Origin: Euryodendron excelsum
Taxonomy: Eukaryota; Streptophyta; Magnoliopsida; Ericales; Pentaphylacaceae
Length of the DNA stretch: 64,000 nt
Assembly (NCBI GenBank): GCA_033060915.1
Contig: CM065394.1
Span: 11,675,001 to 11,739,000 of the forward strand
Reading direction: 5' to 3'
The notes below the pieces were generated by a model. The model did no database searches. It saw only the letters and a program-made list of their open reading frames with translations, and was not told where the DNA came from. A program made the translations under genes and the position numbers. Positions 21,540-33,625 of this stretch are shown in pieces; within the stretch, counting starts at the first letter, position 1; each line of letters opens with the position of its first letter.

Positions 21540-22955
21540 TTAAAATGGTGATGGATCTTCAAGATCCAAAGTCTCAATTTCAGCGACAAAATTTTCAAGA
21601 TAAGGTTTCAATCGGTGGCCATTTACTTTGAAAACATTCCCATTCTTGAGATTCTCTACCTCATAGGCACCATGCTTCAAGATGCACTTTATCACAAATG
21701 GGCCAGTCCATTTTGTCCTCAACTTCCCAGGAAAGAGATGTAATCGTGAATTGTACAAAAGAACTTTCTGACCAACATGAAAGGACTTTCTAAGAATGTG
21801 TTTATCATGCAAAGCTTTCATTTTGTCCTTTGAAATTCTTGTATTTACAAATGCATCATTTCTTAATTCCTCTAATTCATCCAATTGAAGCTTTCTATGA
21901 TTGCCAACCGCATTTTCATTGCTATTGAATTGGCGGATGGCCCAATATGCACGGTGTTCAATCTCAACAGGGAGATGAGAAGGCTTTCCATAGACAAGCC
22001 TATAAGGAGACATTCCTAAAGTGGTCTTGTAAGCCGTGCGATAGGCCCACAAAGCATCGACTAGTCATAGGGACCAATCTTTGCAGTTTGGATTGACCGT
22101 TTTCTCCAAAATGTTCTTGATCTCCTTATTTGCCAACTCAACTTGGCCACTAGTTTGTGGGTGGTAAGGAGTACCAACTTTGTGAATTACACCATATTTT
22201 CTCATCAACATTCTTGTGGGTTTGTTACAAAAATGTTTTCCTCCATCACTAATCATAGCCCAAGGCATACCAAAACGAGAGAAAACATTTTCTTTCAAGA
22301 ATTTGATCACAACTCGGTGGTCATTAGTTCGAGAGGCAATGGCCTCCACCCACTTTGACACATAATCAATGACCACAAGGATGAATTGGTAACCAAAAGA
22401 GCTAGAAAACGGTCCCATGAAATCAATCCCCCAATAATCAAATATTTCCAAGACAAGAACAGGATTAAGGGGCATCATGTTACGCCTAGTAATGCTACCT
22501 AGTCATTGGCATTAGTCACATGCAACACTAAAGGCATGGACATCTTTGAACATGGTGGGCCAGTATAACCCACACTGTAAGATCTTGGCAGTGGTTTTCT
22601 TTGAAGAGAAAGGCCCACCACAAGCCAATACATGACAAAAAGAAATGACACTTGGAATTTCATGGTCGGGGATGCACCTCCTAACAATTTGGTCAGGGCA
22701 ATATTTTAAAAGGTAGGGGTCATCCCAGAAAAATGTACGCACATTGCATAAGAATTTTTGTTTGTCAAGTTTGGACCAATGGGAAGGAATCTGACCTGTG
22801 GCTAAGTAATTAGCTATATCAGCGTACCATGGAGTGCCAATGTGAGAAACAGTGCCTGCAACAAATAGGTGCTCATCTGGAAAGTGTTCATTAATTGGGG
22901 AAGCATCAAGTGCAGTCTCATGGCTCGAAAGATGGGACAAATGATCAGCCACCAC
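21540..22955 (-). pseudogene. Integrase part of Athila B pol, three in-frame stops
   Basis: One frame from 22955 to 21540 with stops at about 22512 and 22500 and at 22065. It starts inside the RNase H-integrase link (VADHLSHL), then the zinc finger (FCHVLACGGPFS ... CGLYWPTMFKD; its second Cys pair is hit by the first stop), the DDE core (GIDFMGPF; SDGGKHF; QVELANKEIK) and the C-terminal [17 protein letters not shown] segment. The last frame (22052-21540, 170 codons) is intact to a natural stop after LEDPSPF. The catalytic D, D and E are present, but the stops prevent a working integrase. Confidence 0.85.
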
Positions 22956-22960
22956 ATTCT

Positions 22961-24890
22961 CTACTCCCTTTTTATCTGAATCTCAAGGTTAAACTCTTGG
23001 AGTAGGAGAATCCATCGAATCAAGTGTGGCTTGGCATCTTGCTTTGTAAGAAAATATTTCAGTGCTGCATGATCAGTTAAAACAATAACATGAGACCCAA
23101 TCAAATAAGACCAGAATTTATCCAACGCAAAAACCATAGCTAGCAATTCTTTTTCAGTGGTAGTGTAGTTCAATTGGGCTTCATTCAAGGTCTTGCTAGC
23201 ATAGTAAATGACATGAGGTTTCTTGTATTTTCTTTGCCCCAAAATAGCCCCTACAACGAAATCACTAGCATCATACATCAATTCGAATGGTAAAGACCAA
23301 TCAGGAGCTAGCATGATCAGTGCGGTGGTTAACAAGCCTTTAAGCTTTTCAAAAGCTTCTTGACATTTTGATGTCCACTCAAATTGAACATCTTGTGACA
23401 ATAAATTGCACAAAGGTTTGGCAATGGTGCTAAAAGAGTAAATAAATCTTCGGTAAAAACCAGCACGCCCTAAAAAGAATCTCACATCTTTGATAGTCCT
23501 CGGGATAGGCAATTTTCGAATGAGTTCAACTTTTGACCTATATACCTCTATGCCTTTGGAAGAGATAATATGGCCTAAGACGATACCGTGTGTCACCATA
23601 AAATGACACTTCTCCCAATTGAGAACAAGATTGCTCTCCTCACACGTTTCAAGAACTTTTTCTAAATGCACTAGACACAACTCATAAGAATCCCCATAGA
23701 TAGAGAAATCGTCCATGAAAATTTCTAAGAATCTTTCCACCATATCACTAAAGATACTCATCATGCACCTTTGAAATGTAGCCGGTGCATTGCACAAGCC
23801 AAAAGGCATTCTCCTATATGCATAGGTACCAAAAGGACAAGTGAAAGTGGTTTTCTCTTGGTCTTTTAGGGAAATCTCAATTTGGTTGTATCCCGAGTAG
23901 CCATCAAGAAAGCAATAGAAAGCTCTCCCCGCCACTCTCTCAAGGACTTGGTCTAGAAATGGGAGTGGGAAATGATCCTTCCTGGTCACGACATTCAACC
24001 TACGATAATCAATGCACATACGCCATTCGGTTTGGATCCTAATGGGCACTAGTTCATTGTTCTCATTTTTCACCACTGTGACTCCCGATTTTTTTGGAAC
24101 AACTTGGGTTGGACTAACCCATTTGGAGTCGGCAATGGGGTAGATGATACCCGCATCAAGCAACTTAAGCACTTCACATCTCACTACTTCCTTCATGTTT
24201 GGGTTCAATCGCCTTTGCATTTGCGTCACAGATTTAGCCTCTTCCTCAAGATAGATTCTATGTGTACATAAAAGGGGGCTAATTCCTTTCAAATCGGAGA
24301 TTGTCCACCCAATTGCTTTCCTATGTTTTCTTAGTCCTCTCAACAATTTTTGCTCTTGCTCTATGGTCAGTTTTGATGAAATTACAATAGGATATGATTC
24401 ATCTTCCCCTAGAAAGGCATACTTAAGATCACTCGGTAAAGCTTTCCTTTCCAGTTTAGGGGGTTTGGCAAGGGATGACTCAACATTAGCTTGGGATGAA
24501 TCCAAAGGCTCAAATGATGGGGTCCATTGACCCACTAACATGATAGGCATCGACTCTAGACAAGCTATAAGTTCCCTTTCTTCCTTATTAACACATTCCA
24601 AAGGATCAAATTCCTCATTATGAACCAAAATTCTCCCTAACAGATCTTCTGTCCATTCTCTCTCAAAGTGCTCTTGACAAAATGTTTGGATCAAATCTAC
24701 CTCCCTAATGTCCTCATACTCACCAATTTGCTTGGAGACATTGAAAATATTCATCTCCACAGTCATATTCCCGAAAGACAATTTCATCACCCCATTCCTA
24801 CAATTAATCAAAGCATTGGATGTAGCTAGGAAGGGTCTACCTAAGATGACTGGGATGGGAGCACTAGGACCTTGTATAGGTTGATGAGCT
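22961..24890 (-). pseudogene. Reverse transcriptase-RNase H part of Athila B pol
   Basis: An open frame of over 600 codons. It starts just after the protease region ([17 protein letters not shown]), then the RT core with [31 protein letters not shown] and catalytic FMDD, then RNase H with [21 protein letters not shown] and [11 protein letters not shown]. It breaks at IKRE before the integrase through a small deletion and frameshift near 22958. The aspartic protease active site expected upstream is missing. Reverse transcription of the element RNA is the family role; this copy cannot make the full polyprotein. Confidence 0.9.
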
Positions 24891-24935
24891 CATGAACTCC
24901 AAACAATTCATAGATTTCGGAGTTCATGAGCTCAT
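24884..24935. repeat. 17-bp perfect inverted repeat at the lost protease of Athila B
   Basis: ATGAGCTCATGAACTCC (24884-24900) and GGAGTTCATGAGCTCAT (24919-24935) form a perfect stem around an 18-nt loop. It lies exactly between the gag end (PPFPQRLRKSKH) and the ILGRPF segment, where about 200 codons with the protease should be. Confidence 0.75.
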
Positions 24936-25089
24936 GTTTGGATTTCCTTAACCTTTGTGGGAATGGTGGTCAGGCAATGGACTCTACATCACTCACTTCC
25001 ACTCTAATTTTTTTTAAATCCTCTCCTTTCTCACGCATCTCTTTCTCTTCTTCACCACTAGATCTCTCATTTCTCAATTTGATTCGCTC

Positions 25090-26596
25090 TTAACTCTCCC
25101 TAGACTTTTCCTCCTCAATAGCCTTAGGGATCCTAGAAGGTATAGTTTTATCAACTATCTTCCCACTTCTAAGGATGGTGATTGCTTGGACTTGTTCATG
25201 GTTAGAATGCTCACCGGGTGAAGGTGAAGATTCACTCATGTTTACTTGGCCTCTAGGATTTGGCATTGGTTGAGCCGGAAGCTTTCTTCTCTCTTGAACA
25301 CTTAATGATTGAGTCAACTTAGTTAGTTGACTTCGAATGTCATCTAAAGCCCTATTGGCTTGTTCTTGAAATTTGTTGGCTTGAGTGTTGATTCCACCTT
25401 GAGTTTGCATGAATTGTTGGAGAGTATCCTCTAAGGATCTCTTGTGAGGTGGTTGGTATGTGTGGTGTGTGGGAGCATGAAATGGTTGGGGTGGAGGCTG
25501 AAATGCCTGAGGTACCTAAGGAACCTCATTTCTCCATCCAAAATTTGGGTGGTTCCTTCATCCGGGATTATAGGTATCGGAGTAGGGATTGCCTACTTGG
25601 CCTTGGTTTGGGAAGGGCTTTCTGAAATTGCTTGAATCAAAAGTTTGGCCATATAGCACTTCTTTGAAAGCTAGAATTGTTAGACAATCGATTATCTTGT
25701 GCCCCTTGTTCTCACACACTCCACAAGTTTCCTCTTGTTGCTCACTCACAACATGCACTTTTTTTAGCTCAAGAGACTCTAGTTTTCTAGCCAATGAGGC
25801 TAGTCTAGCATTGAGGTCATCGGTCTCTTTCAATTGAAACTTTTCACTTGATTGGGTTGTGGTGTATCTAGACTCAAAGTACGGTGGGAGAAAGGTCTCC
25901 CATTGCTTTGTGTTCTCGGCCAATTGATCAAAAAAATCAAATGCCTCATCCGGTTCTTTGTCATAGAACTCACCATTACACATGGTCGACACTAACTTTT
26001 TAAAATCCGGGATAAGTGAGTCATAAAAGAAACTTACTAACCTCCACATTTCAAAACCATGGTGGGGACAAGCATTCAACAAGTCCTTAAACTTTTCCCC
26101 AAGCTTGGTGAAATGACTCACTTGGACTACAAGAAAAATTCATCATTTGAAATTGTAAAGCCGCAGTCTTATGAGTAGGGAAATATTTTTTCAAAAACTC
26201 GGTTTGCATTTCCCTCCATGTGCCTATAGACCTAGGACGCAAGGAGTTTAACCAAAGCTTAGCTTCATCCTTGAGAGAGAATGGAAACAATCTAAGCCGA
26301 ATAGTATCCTCAGTGCATGTTCTATCAACAGAAGTGCCACATACCTCCTCAAAGTCTTTAATGTGCAAGTATGGATTTTCAGAATCCATACCATGAAATG
26401 TAGGAAGAAGTTGAATCATGCTTGGTCTTAAATTGAAGGCTTGTTGATTGAGGGGCAAGACAATACACGAAGGTGTGCTTTGTCTTGCTGGATGAAGATA
26501 CTCCCTAAGAGTCCGGAAATTAGGTTGACCATTGACTGGTGGAGGTCCACCACTGTGAACACTCCTTTCTCCCTCCATATCTCCAACACTAGCCAT
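25090..26596 (-). pseudogene. gag of Athila B, frameshifted
   Basis: Starts MASVGDMEGERSVHSGG with the Athila gag signature LREYLHPARQSTPSCIVLP, MIQLLPTFHGMDSENPYLH and LKDEAKLWLNSL. A one-base insertion near 26090 shifts the frame; the next frame (26121-25558) carries the middle part and a zinc-knuckle-like CGVCENKGHKIIDC (CX2CX4HX4C). A stop at 25558 and another at 25090 follow. The structural coat protein would not be made full length. Confidence 0.85.
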
Positions 26597-27200
26597 GATA
26601 AAACACTAATATGATGACTATAAGGAAAGAAAAAATAAATAAATAAAAGAAAAGATGGGCTAAAGAAAACTCACTGTACTTCCAACTAGTAAGCCAAATT
26701 AGATTTTTTTTTTCAGCAAATTTTTTTTTCACAAGCCAAGCGCTGCAACAACAAACGTTAGGCAATAATTACAATTGACATATACAAATGGCGATTAAAC
26801 CAGCCGTAATATAAACGAAAAGAGGGGTAATTACCTCCTCTAAAAATAAAGACAAGAAAAATAAATAAGCGAGAGGCGGTAAAACCGGCCGCAGTAAAAA
26901 ATGCACAAATGTAAAAGGAGGGATTAACCTCCACAATTAAAAGTTAGATGTTAGAAGTTAGAAATTAGAAATTAGATGTTAGAAGGAGGGATTAACCTCC
27001 ACAATTAGAAGTTAGTAATTACGTCCTCTACAAAGTCCAAAAGGCAGTAAAACTGGCCGTAGTCCAATAATTGGCAATCTAGTCCACAATCCTTTGTTTG
27101 CAAGGTCAAGTCCATAAAATTTTTTTTTTATAATCTAAATGATTAAAGAAATATTAAATTACAAAAAATTAACCCCCAAGTTCATCACCATTGCTTGCTA
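26597..27200 (-). other. 5' leader of Athila B
   Basis: About 600 bp between PBS and gag with short repeated strings: GGAGGGATTAACCTCCAC twice, ACCGGCCG-type strings, and an AGAAGTTAGA-type microsatellite near 26940-27015. GGAGGGATTAACCTCC is itself an inverted repeat (GGAGG / CCTCC). Non-coding. Confidence 0.6.
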
Positions 27201-27220
27201 GCTCCCCGGCAACGGCGCCA
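27201..27220 (-). other. Primer-binding site of Athila B (tRNA-Asp type)
   Basis: TGGCGCCGTTGCCGGGGAGC on the minus strand, four bases from the LTR end. This is the standard Athila/Calypso PBS. Confidence 0.85.
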
Positions 27221-27224
27221 AAAT

Positions 27225-28764
27225 TGCTTGACTGCTCTTTCTTATCGACTTATTTTAACTCACAAGTGCATGAGTGTACGATGTAGCAATTAACTCGGCG
27301 AGACCGAGGTCATATCCACAGCGAGCTAAATTTAGAAAACAGTTTGGTGATAAAAACTTAAGAGAAATTTATTTGGAAAAAAATTGGTTCACAATGAATG
27401 TGAAATTTTCTTTGAAAGATGAGTAGTTGTGAATAGTATTCAAATGACAATGCTTAAAATTACAAGAGAAATAAAAGTTTTGGCTCAAAATCAATTCCAA
27501 TGGTGGTATATTGGTGGTTCTTTTAAGATATTTAAGATAACTCAACCCAACATCAACAATGGTGATATTGGGTCAGAAAATATTATAACAAAGTTCAAAG
27601 AAATGAATGATTGAATCTTGCTTAGAAATGAAAAAATAGTTTCAAACTAGGCAAGACATTGAATCAAGCAATCTCTATACCAAAACTAAGGTTTGTGCAT
27701 AGAAATTCAAGATTATAACATTGCTTAAATGATTTCTGAAAATTCTTAACAATTATCAATCATCCATGTACAAAGTGAGAAGATAAATCATTGAGATGCA
27801 TTAATACCTTAAAGAGATCACCTCAACCACCGTCATCCTTGATCTTGAACCAAGAAAGAGCTTAGCCAACAACCATTATGAAGAAAAACAATTGCATCAA
27901 CATAAAATAAGAGGTTTTTAACATTGAAGAGCCAAAATCAACAAAAGAAAGCAAAATACAAGCTGCCCAGATTTTCGCACAAATCTGTCCTCTAACTTTG
28001 GACGAAGTTTTCACCTTCTTCCACTCTGTTTTTAGAGATGGCTATTAGACAGATATTTATAGAGCTTCTTGTCTAATTTCTAGGCCCATAAAGAACAGGT
28101 CATTTGGACATCTGAGTCAAAATTTATGGTCCAAACACTAGAGGTCTGTCTAGCACATGGAGGGAGAGGCAGATTCGGCCAACATTTTGAGCTGGCTGGT
28201 GGATCTCTTTATTCCATCTTTTGGACTATTTTTTTCTTCTCTCTTTACCCCATAATGAAGAATTATTATAGTCCACTTCTTTCTAGCCATGTGCATGCTC
28301 TCTTTTTTCCATAATGAAGAATTATTGTACTCCAACCATGTGCAAACTCTTTTTTCTCCCAGCAACTTCCTACAAATGAGCTGAATATGGGGCTTCAAAT
28401 TTTGGGCTAAAGTTTGCACAATACATGGAACAAGTTTGGGCTGAAGTTTGCACAAAAATAGAGCAAGTTTGGGCTTGAAGTGGATCATCTTTTAGCCTCT
28501 TCTTGGATTTGAAATGGGGCAGATTTGGGACATTTCTTTGAACCAAAATTTGCTTCAATCTTTGACTCAATCTCACTTCAATTCTTTGCTTCAAATCCCG
28601 GCCTCGAAGATCCCTGAAATACTTCATTTAAGCTTTATAAATCTATCAAAATATTAAACCAAACTTCATTATCAAAGGCACACCAAACCATTATGCGAAA
28701 CAAAATAAACAAATAAATAGATATGAAAAACTATAAATTTAATGACAATTTTGATGCACAATCA
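27225..28764 (-). repeat. 5' LTR of Athila B
   Basis: About 1,540 bp, the partner of 18131-19685. Most lines differ at only a few positions. TATA at about 28052-28063 (minus). Confidence 0.85.
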
Positions 28765-28769
28765 TCCCT

Positions 28770-29747
28770 CTTTATGAGATGACTTTGATGCATGCCATGA
28801 ATTCTTAGGGTCTCTTGATACCCTTAGGAGTGTTGGTTGGCTTGATTTGAGCGAGAAGGCCTTTGGACATTTCACCGTGGATTAATCAGATGCATGGAGA
28901 TGCAATGACTTGAATTACTTTGGGAACTCTTGTCTTGAAATGAATTCTGATGCATGAGTAGTTATGATGCATATACATAAAAATGGCAAGAATTAAATAG
29001 CATGACAGCATGAACAAAATATATGAAGAAAAATAAAGTGGTTGCCCTTTCCTCCTTGGTTTTGAAATCGATGCGCGTGTCCTAGATCCGGCATAGGTTC
29101 GGCTATGCATGGGGTGCTATATGAGCATGAGGTTGGGGGTTTAAATGCTTCCTAAAAAAGCTCAGTTCTCAAACTTTCAAACCTTCGGCATCCACCCCCG
29201 AAAGGGTGAACTCCATCTTTGGTTGGTGGTTCGAGCGGGGGAACTATCAAGAGACCGTAGGCTAAGAAACTGAAACAGCATCCGCCCACAGTCAATATAC
29301 TGTTGCCTCTTCTATCTAGAAAGGTAGTAACTGGGTAATATATACAAAATGCAAATGTAAGTTAGCGCACCAAGTGTGTGTGGAATTTTTGAAAATGGAG
29401 GAAAGGAACCAACAACACACATCACATCCTGCTCATTCATTCACATACATAACAGTAAATAAGACATGAAATAAAATGTGAACAAAGGTCCACCTACAAA
29501 AGATAAATGCAAAGAGTTAGTAACTTTTCAAAAAACTCAATGCAATGTAAAATGGATGGCTAAGGTAAGAGTATGAATGTGAGTAATGAATGCAAGTGAT
29601 GACACTTATTTGAAAATTGTTTTGAAGAATAAAATTTGTTTTGGAAACTTGGAAAGATTTGAAAAGTGGATAAAACTAGACCAAGTAACCGGAGATTCTA
29701 GGTGAGTGAAGGGTGAAGGGACATGTCATGGCCTAACCCTTTAAGTA
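28770..29747 (-). other. Leader of element C (proximal part)
   Basis: Reverse complement of Ogre-like leader: CACCCCCGAAAGGGTGAAC-type sequence near 29190, GGTTCGAGCGGGGGAAC and ATCAAGAGACCGTAGGC equivalents of the A leader near 9500-9540. Non-coding. The 74-codon frame at 28886-29110 has no support. Confidence 0.6.
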
Positions 29748-29766
29748 GTCCCCAGCGGAGTTACCA
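29748..29766 (-). other. Primer-binding site of element C (tRNA-Arg type)
   Basis: TGGTAACTCCGCTGGGGAC on the minus strand, two bases from the LTR end. Differs from TGGCGACTCC by two substitutions. Confidence 0.7.
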
Positions 29767-31189
29767 GTTGTCACGCCCCAGTTTTTAGGTCCAAGGTCCT
29801 TTCGGCTTGGAGGCAAAAGCATGAAATTTTGTCATTAGAACTCATCCTCTAAGGAAGACAAGTGCGACTAGGTATGAACATGAAATTGGTTTGATTAAGG
29901 GCTTTTAGAAAAATAGGAGACGCCACATAACTTGATTAAGGTGAGTTAGGGCACCTAAAACTAAGTGTTAATCCGAAGATTAAACATAGGGTTTTTGAAA
30001 AAGATTTGAAAACTCCCTTAAGAGAGGGTTTTTAAGAAAATAGGTTGTTTGGCAACCTTTGGAAAGATTTAAGCCCTTTTGGAAAATAACTCCATTTTGG
30101 TCTTTCAAAATCGGAAATCTATGGTCCGGGGGTTGGTTATGTGTAGGGAAGATATCCTAAGATCATCACCCTACCCCGCATTTTTGGTACCTACATGTCT
30201 AATCACTCTTTTGTTCACTCACTAGAATAACTAGTTACCATTGTCCACTTTATATCCACTCTAGAATTTTTAAAAATGGGGTTTAGTCATCACTTTGTGG
30301 ATGGACAATGCATGATGCAAGTTTTGGAAGAAGTTTGAAAACGTGGGAATTTTGAAGGAGTTTGAAATAGAAACTTTGAATTGATTGAAATTTTTGGAAA
30401 GGGGATTGGAGTTGAAATTGACGTTATGACTGCACTATTTTAGGTTGCCTACGTATCTCATTTGGCGAGAATCAGGTCATTCGTAGTTCGGGCAAGAGCC
30501 TGATGGAAAATAGGCGCATTAGGGCCTTTGAAATGTTTTGAATTCACATTGAGTTCTTTAGAAAGTTTGACTTGGGAGTTTTGATTTGAAATCGGGTATT
30601 GGGGTGTTTTGAAATGGAGCTTTGGATCCTTTGAACGGGGGTTTTGAAATGTATGTAGAATAACTCAAGGGAGTTTTAAAAATGGCTTGAGATAACTAAA
30701 GGGAGTTTTGAAAATGTCTTGAAGTCTTGTTTGGAAACTTAGGAGATAAGACTTTGGAAACTTAAAAAGTTTTCGAACATGGTTTTTGAATGTGTCTAGG
30801 ACTTTGGAATTCTAATATGGACAACCTTGGAAGTTATTCTTGATATATTACCTTCCCTTGGAATCCCAAACTATGAAAAGGATAGAGACGCCTTACGGTT
30901 CTGAATTCTTGAAAGCATTTTGAAAATATTTTGAAGATGGAGTATAGGGATATTTGAAAAGGTTATGGAGTTGGTTTTTGAAATCTCAAGAGAGTAGGAG
31001 GTTTTTGAAAAATGGGGGGTGAGAATGGTTTTAAATAGGGAGAACCTTTAAGAGAGGTCCATGAGTTGGAACCTTGAAGTACATTAACCTAAGTTGGGTT
31101 GGCTTGAGGTTAGGGCTGATCTAAGGTTAACTAACTCGGGTTAGGTTAACCTAGGGTTAAAATGACCTGGGGTTAATTAACTTGGATTT

Positions 31190-31425
31190 GGTTAACTTAG
31201 GGTTATACAACTAGGGTCAAGTTAACCTAGGGTTGGATAACTAGGGTCAAATTAACCAAGGGTTGGACAACTAGGGTCAAGTTAACCCAGGGTTGGATAA
31301 CTAAGATCAAGTAAACCTAGGGTTGGACAACTAGGGTCAAGTTAACCTAATGTTGGACAACTAGGGTTAAGTTAACCTAGGGTTGGATAACTAGGGTCAA
31401 GTTAACCTAGAGTTGGATTGGAAGA
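31190..31425 (-). repeat. 30-bp tandem repeat in the C LTR, about 8 copies
   Basis: Plus-strand unit GTTAACCTAGGGTTGGATAA then CTAGGGTCAA. More degenerate copies extend left to about 31080. Not seen in the other LTRs. Confidence 0.8.
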
Positions 31426-31728
31426 TGGTTTTGAAAGGTGGTTTCATGCACTTTTGAAAAGGGTTTTGGAAGACAACTTATGTTATACAAAGGACTTTGG
31501 TTGACAACCCTTTAGAAGTTCATTTTCGTGAAAATTTGGTTCTAGCCAAGAGTATGGTTTATATGGTTGATGTTTGAAGACCATTCCAAGGAAGGTTTCC
31601 TTATGACCATTATGACCATTATCTTGACAAGAGCATGAAGTTCAAGAATCAATATGAAGATGACAACCTTTGAAATACCATTTTTGAAAGCCATTTTTGA
31701 AAAGGAGATTTTGAAAACCATTTTTAAA

Positions 31729-32040
31729 GGAAATCATTCCAACAAGTTAGGGTTCCCATGGCAAATGTGAAGGGAGACCACTCAAGAGAGAGCTCCATGG
31801 GGCCATTCCAATCACTAATCTTGAGAGAATGGAAACCTTAGAAATCAAGGAGTTTAAATACCATTTGTGTGCAAGAGATGAAAGAAAAGGGAATCGTTCT
31901 AACAATTTAGGGCTCCTATGGCCAATATAAAAGGGAAACCACTCAAGAGAGGGTTCCATGGGCCATTTCAACCACTAAACTTGAGAGAATGGAAATCTTG
32001 GAAATTAGGGAGTTTGAAAACAACTTTTATGCAAATTGAA
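31729..32040 (-). repeat. 160-bp tandem duplication in the C LTR
   Basis: Two units starting at about 31729 and 31889, both with CCACTCAAGAGAG, TCCATGGG and ACTTGAGAGAATGGAAA-type strings. The 74-codon minus frame here is repeat reading. Confidence 0.7.
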
Positions 32041-32792
32041 ATGCAAAGATGCAAAAGTGTGAATTAGGGGTTAGTGGGGGATTTTCTAGGGGATGATTTT
32101 TAAGGTCTCATCCTAAACTTCAAGGGACTAACTCTTAGAACTATTTTTGAGAGGAATATTGAACTTGAAAATGGCATGGAAATGAGAGTAATGCAAGCTT
32201 TGTAGAACATGGTTAGAAATATGAAAATAAAGCCAAGCACACAAGACATGATCAAGATAGAAATATGCAAGGGGTCATGAACACATACAAGGCTTTAGGC
32301 TACACCACATAATCAAGGGGTTCCTAGGCCATACCATATTAAAGCAGGCTAGTGAAAGATCCCCTTACACGGTGGCTCCCACTATCTTTCCTCTAGGCAT
32401 GAACTAAGAGCCCTCTTGGCTCAAGCATGCAAGAAAGGGGGGTTGAATATGGGGATTGAAATAGAGAATAGCCTAAGTAGGTTAGGAGGGAGAAGAAAAG
32501 AGTTGGGGAAGACAAAAATGTAAAAGAAATACCACCTTTTGCCGTCAATATGCTTGTAGACTTCTATGGATGCCTTGACTTAAACTTTAGTGGCTTCAAG
32601 TAGGCTTGAGGGACTGGAAGGTGATGTTTAATGGTGTATGGGGCTATGTAAGTGAAGTGTATGGGTTAAAGGGGGGTGGTATCTAGTCTAAATGTTGGAG
32701 GAGTGGAATATATGTAGAGATTCGAGGTTTTGGAGCAGTTTCAACAAAGCTTCGCATCAATTTTGGTATTAGAATATGCAAAGGGGTGTGCT

Positions 32793-32882
32793 GGTATTTA
32801 TAGGCAAAATTTTGGACACTGGCACATGTAGGACATGTGACTATGTAAAATTTACACAAGCGCATGTGCTATATGTGCCGGT
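32793..32882 (-). promoter_or_regulatory. TATA box and upstream inverted repeats of the C LTR
   Basis: On the minus strand, GCCTATAAATACC (about 32793-32805) is preceded by inverted repeats: arms GCACATGT / ACATGTGA (plus strand, about 32823-32842) and GCGCAT / ATGTGC (about 32858-32877). The layout equals that of the first subfamily, but the arm sequence is unrelated to GGCGCCACT. Confidence 0.6.
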
Positions 32883-33179
32883 ACTGTTCCACAGAATGAA
32901 TGCCACGTGACACTCCCTGTACTGGCTAAATCTTAAGGGCTAAGCGAAGTTTGATCGATCTAATCAAAATCTAGGTGCATGTAGCATACGCTCCGCTGCT
33001 GGGAGGGTTCGTTTAAACTTTACCCCAATAATTAGGCCAACCGAGAAGGTTTTGGGGGAATTGGTTGCACCCACGATGTTTTCTTGGGGTTTCTCATGAA
33101 CTTTCGTGTGTTCGAGAAGTTGAAAAGGGGTTCGAAAGTATGGGATATTTTATCGGGAAATGTGCATAAAATGGCATCT

Positions 33180-33625
33180 TTGCGGAGCATCTGTGACACG
33201 CTCCGCGGTGGTTCAAAAGTAGCTATTTTTTTGCCACATGATTGAGGCCATGGGAAAGCGATCTCTTTGATCGAACCATACAGATGGAAAGTGCTCTGGA
33301 AATACTTTTTGGAATTTCCTAATTTATGCATTTCTCAAGTCGTTTGATGGTGCGTTTTAATCAGGGAATTGAAGAAAAAGTCAACCTTGGCAGAGCGTTT
33401 GTGAGACGCTCTAGGGGTTGCTGAAAGTAGTAGTTTTTGAGCCATACAATGAGGGGCTTCGGGAAGCGATATATCCGATCAAGCCGTATCGATGGAAAGA
33501 CCTATGGATGAGCTTTTGAGAGCTCTCTAGTTTATGCATTTCTCAAGTCGTTTGACAGTGCGTTATAAACAAGGAATCTTGAGAAAAGGCAATTCTTGCG
33601 GAGCGTTTGCGAGACGCTCTGAGGG
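33180..33625 (-). repeat. ~210 bp U3 repeats of C, each with a hairpin
   Basis: Three units carry perfect or near-perfect hairpins: GCGGAGC / GCTCCGC at 33182-33206, AGAGCGT / ACGCTCT at 33392-33412, and GAGCGT / ACGCTC at 33601-33619. The flanks share TTATGCATTTCTCAAGTCG. A decayed fourth copy may lie near 32985. Confidence 0.65.

Larger units (their letters stand above)
18131..28764 (-). mobile_element. Element B, Athila-type Ty3/gypsy retrotransposon (10.6 kb)
   Basis: Complete from LTR to LTR on the minus strand: 5' LTR 27225-28764, PBS 27201-27220 (TGGCGCCGTTGCCGGGGAGC, the tRNA-Asp type used by Athila), gag 26596-25090, pol 24890-21540, 3' non-coding 21539-19686, 3' LTR 18131-19685. 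Gag has frameshift and stop damage, the protease is missing, pol has a frameshift and three stops, and no env-like ORF remains. The LTRs look closely similar by eye. Confidence 0.9.
18126..28769. repeat. 5-bp target duplication CCCCT / TCCCT flanking Athila B
   Basis: CCCCT at 18126-18130 and TCCCT at 28765-28769 flank the LTR ends. The uninterrupted site in A (in reverse, GGGGCCCCTCTTTATGG) shows that one CCCCT was present before insertion, so the right copy has one C-to-T change. Confidence 0.75.

Noticed and set aside
18335..27614. 61-codon frame present in both Athila LTRs (18335-18520 and 27429-27614)
   Set aside because: Duplicated only because LTRs are duplicates. No domain, and LTRs of this group are not known to encode a protein.
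31190..31425. Interstitial telomere repeat
   Set aside because: The unit is 30 bp with a single CTAGGGT core and not tandem TTTAGGG.
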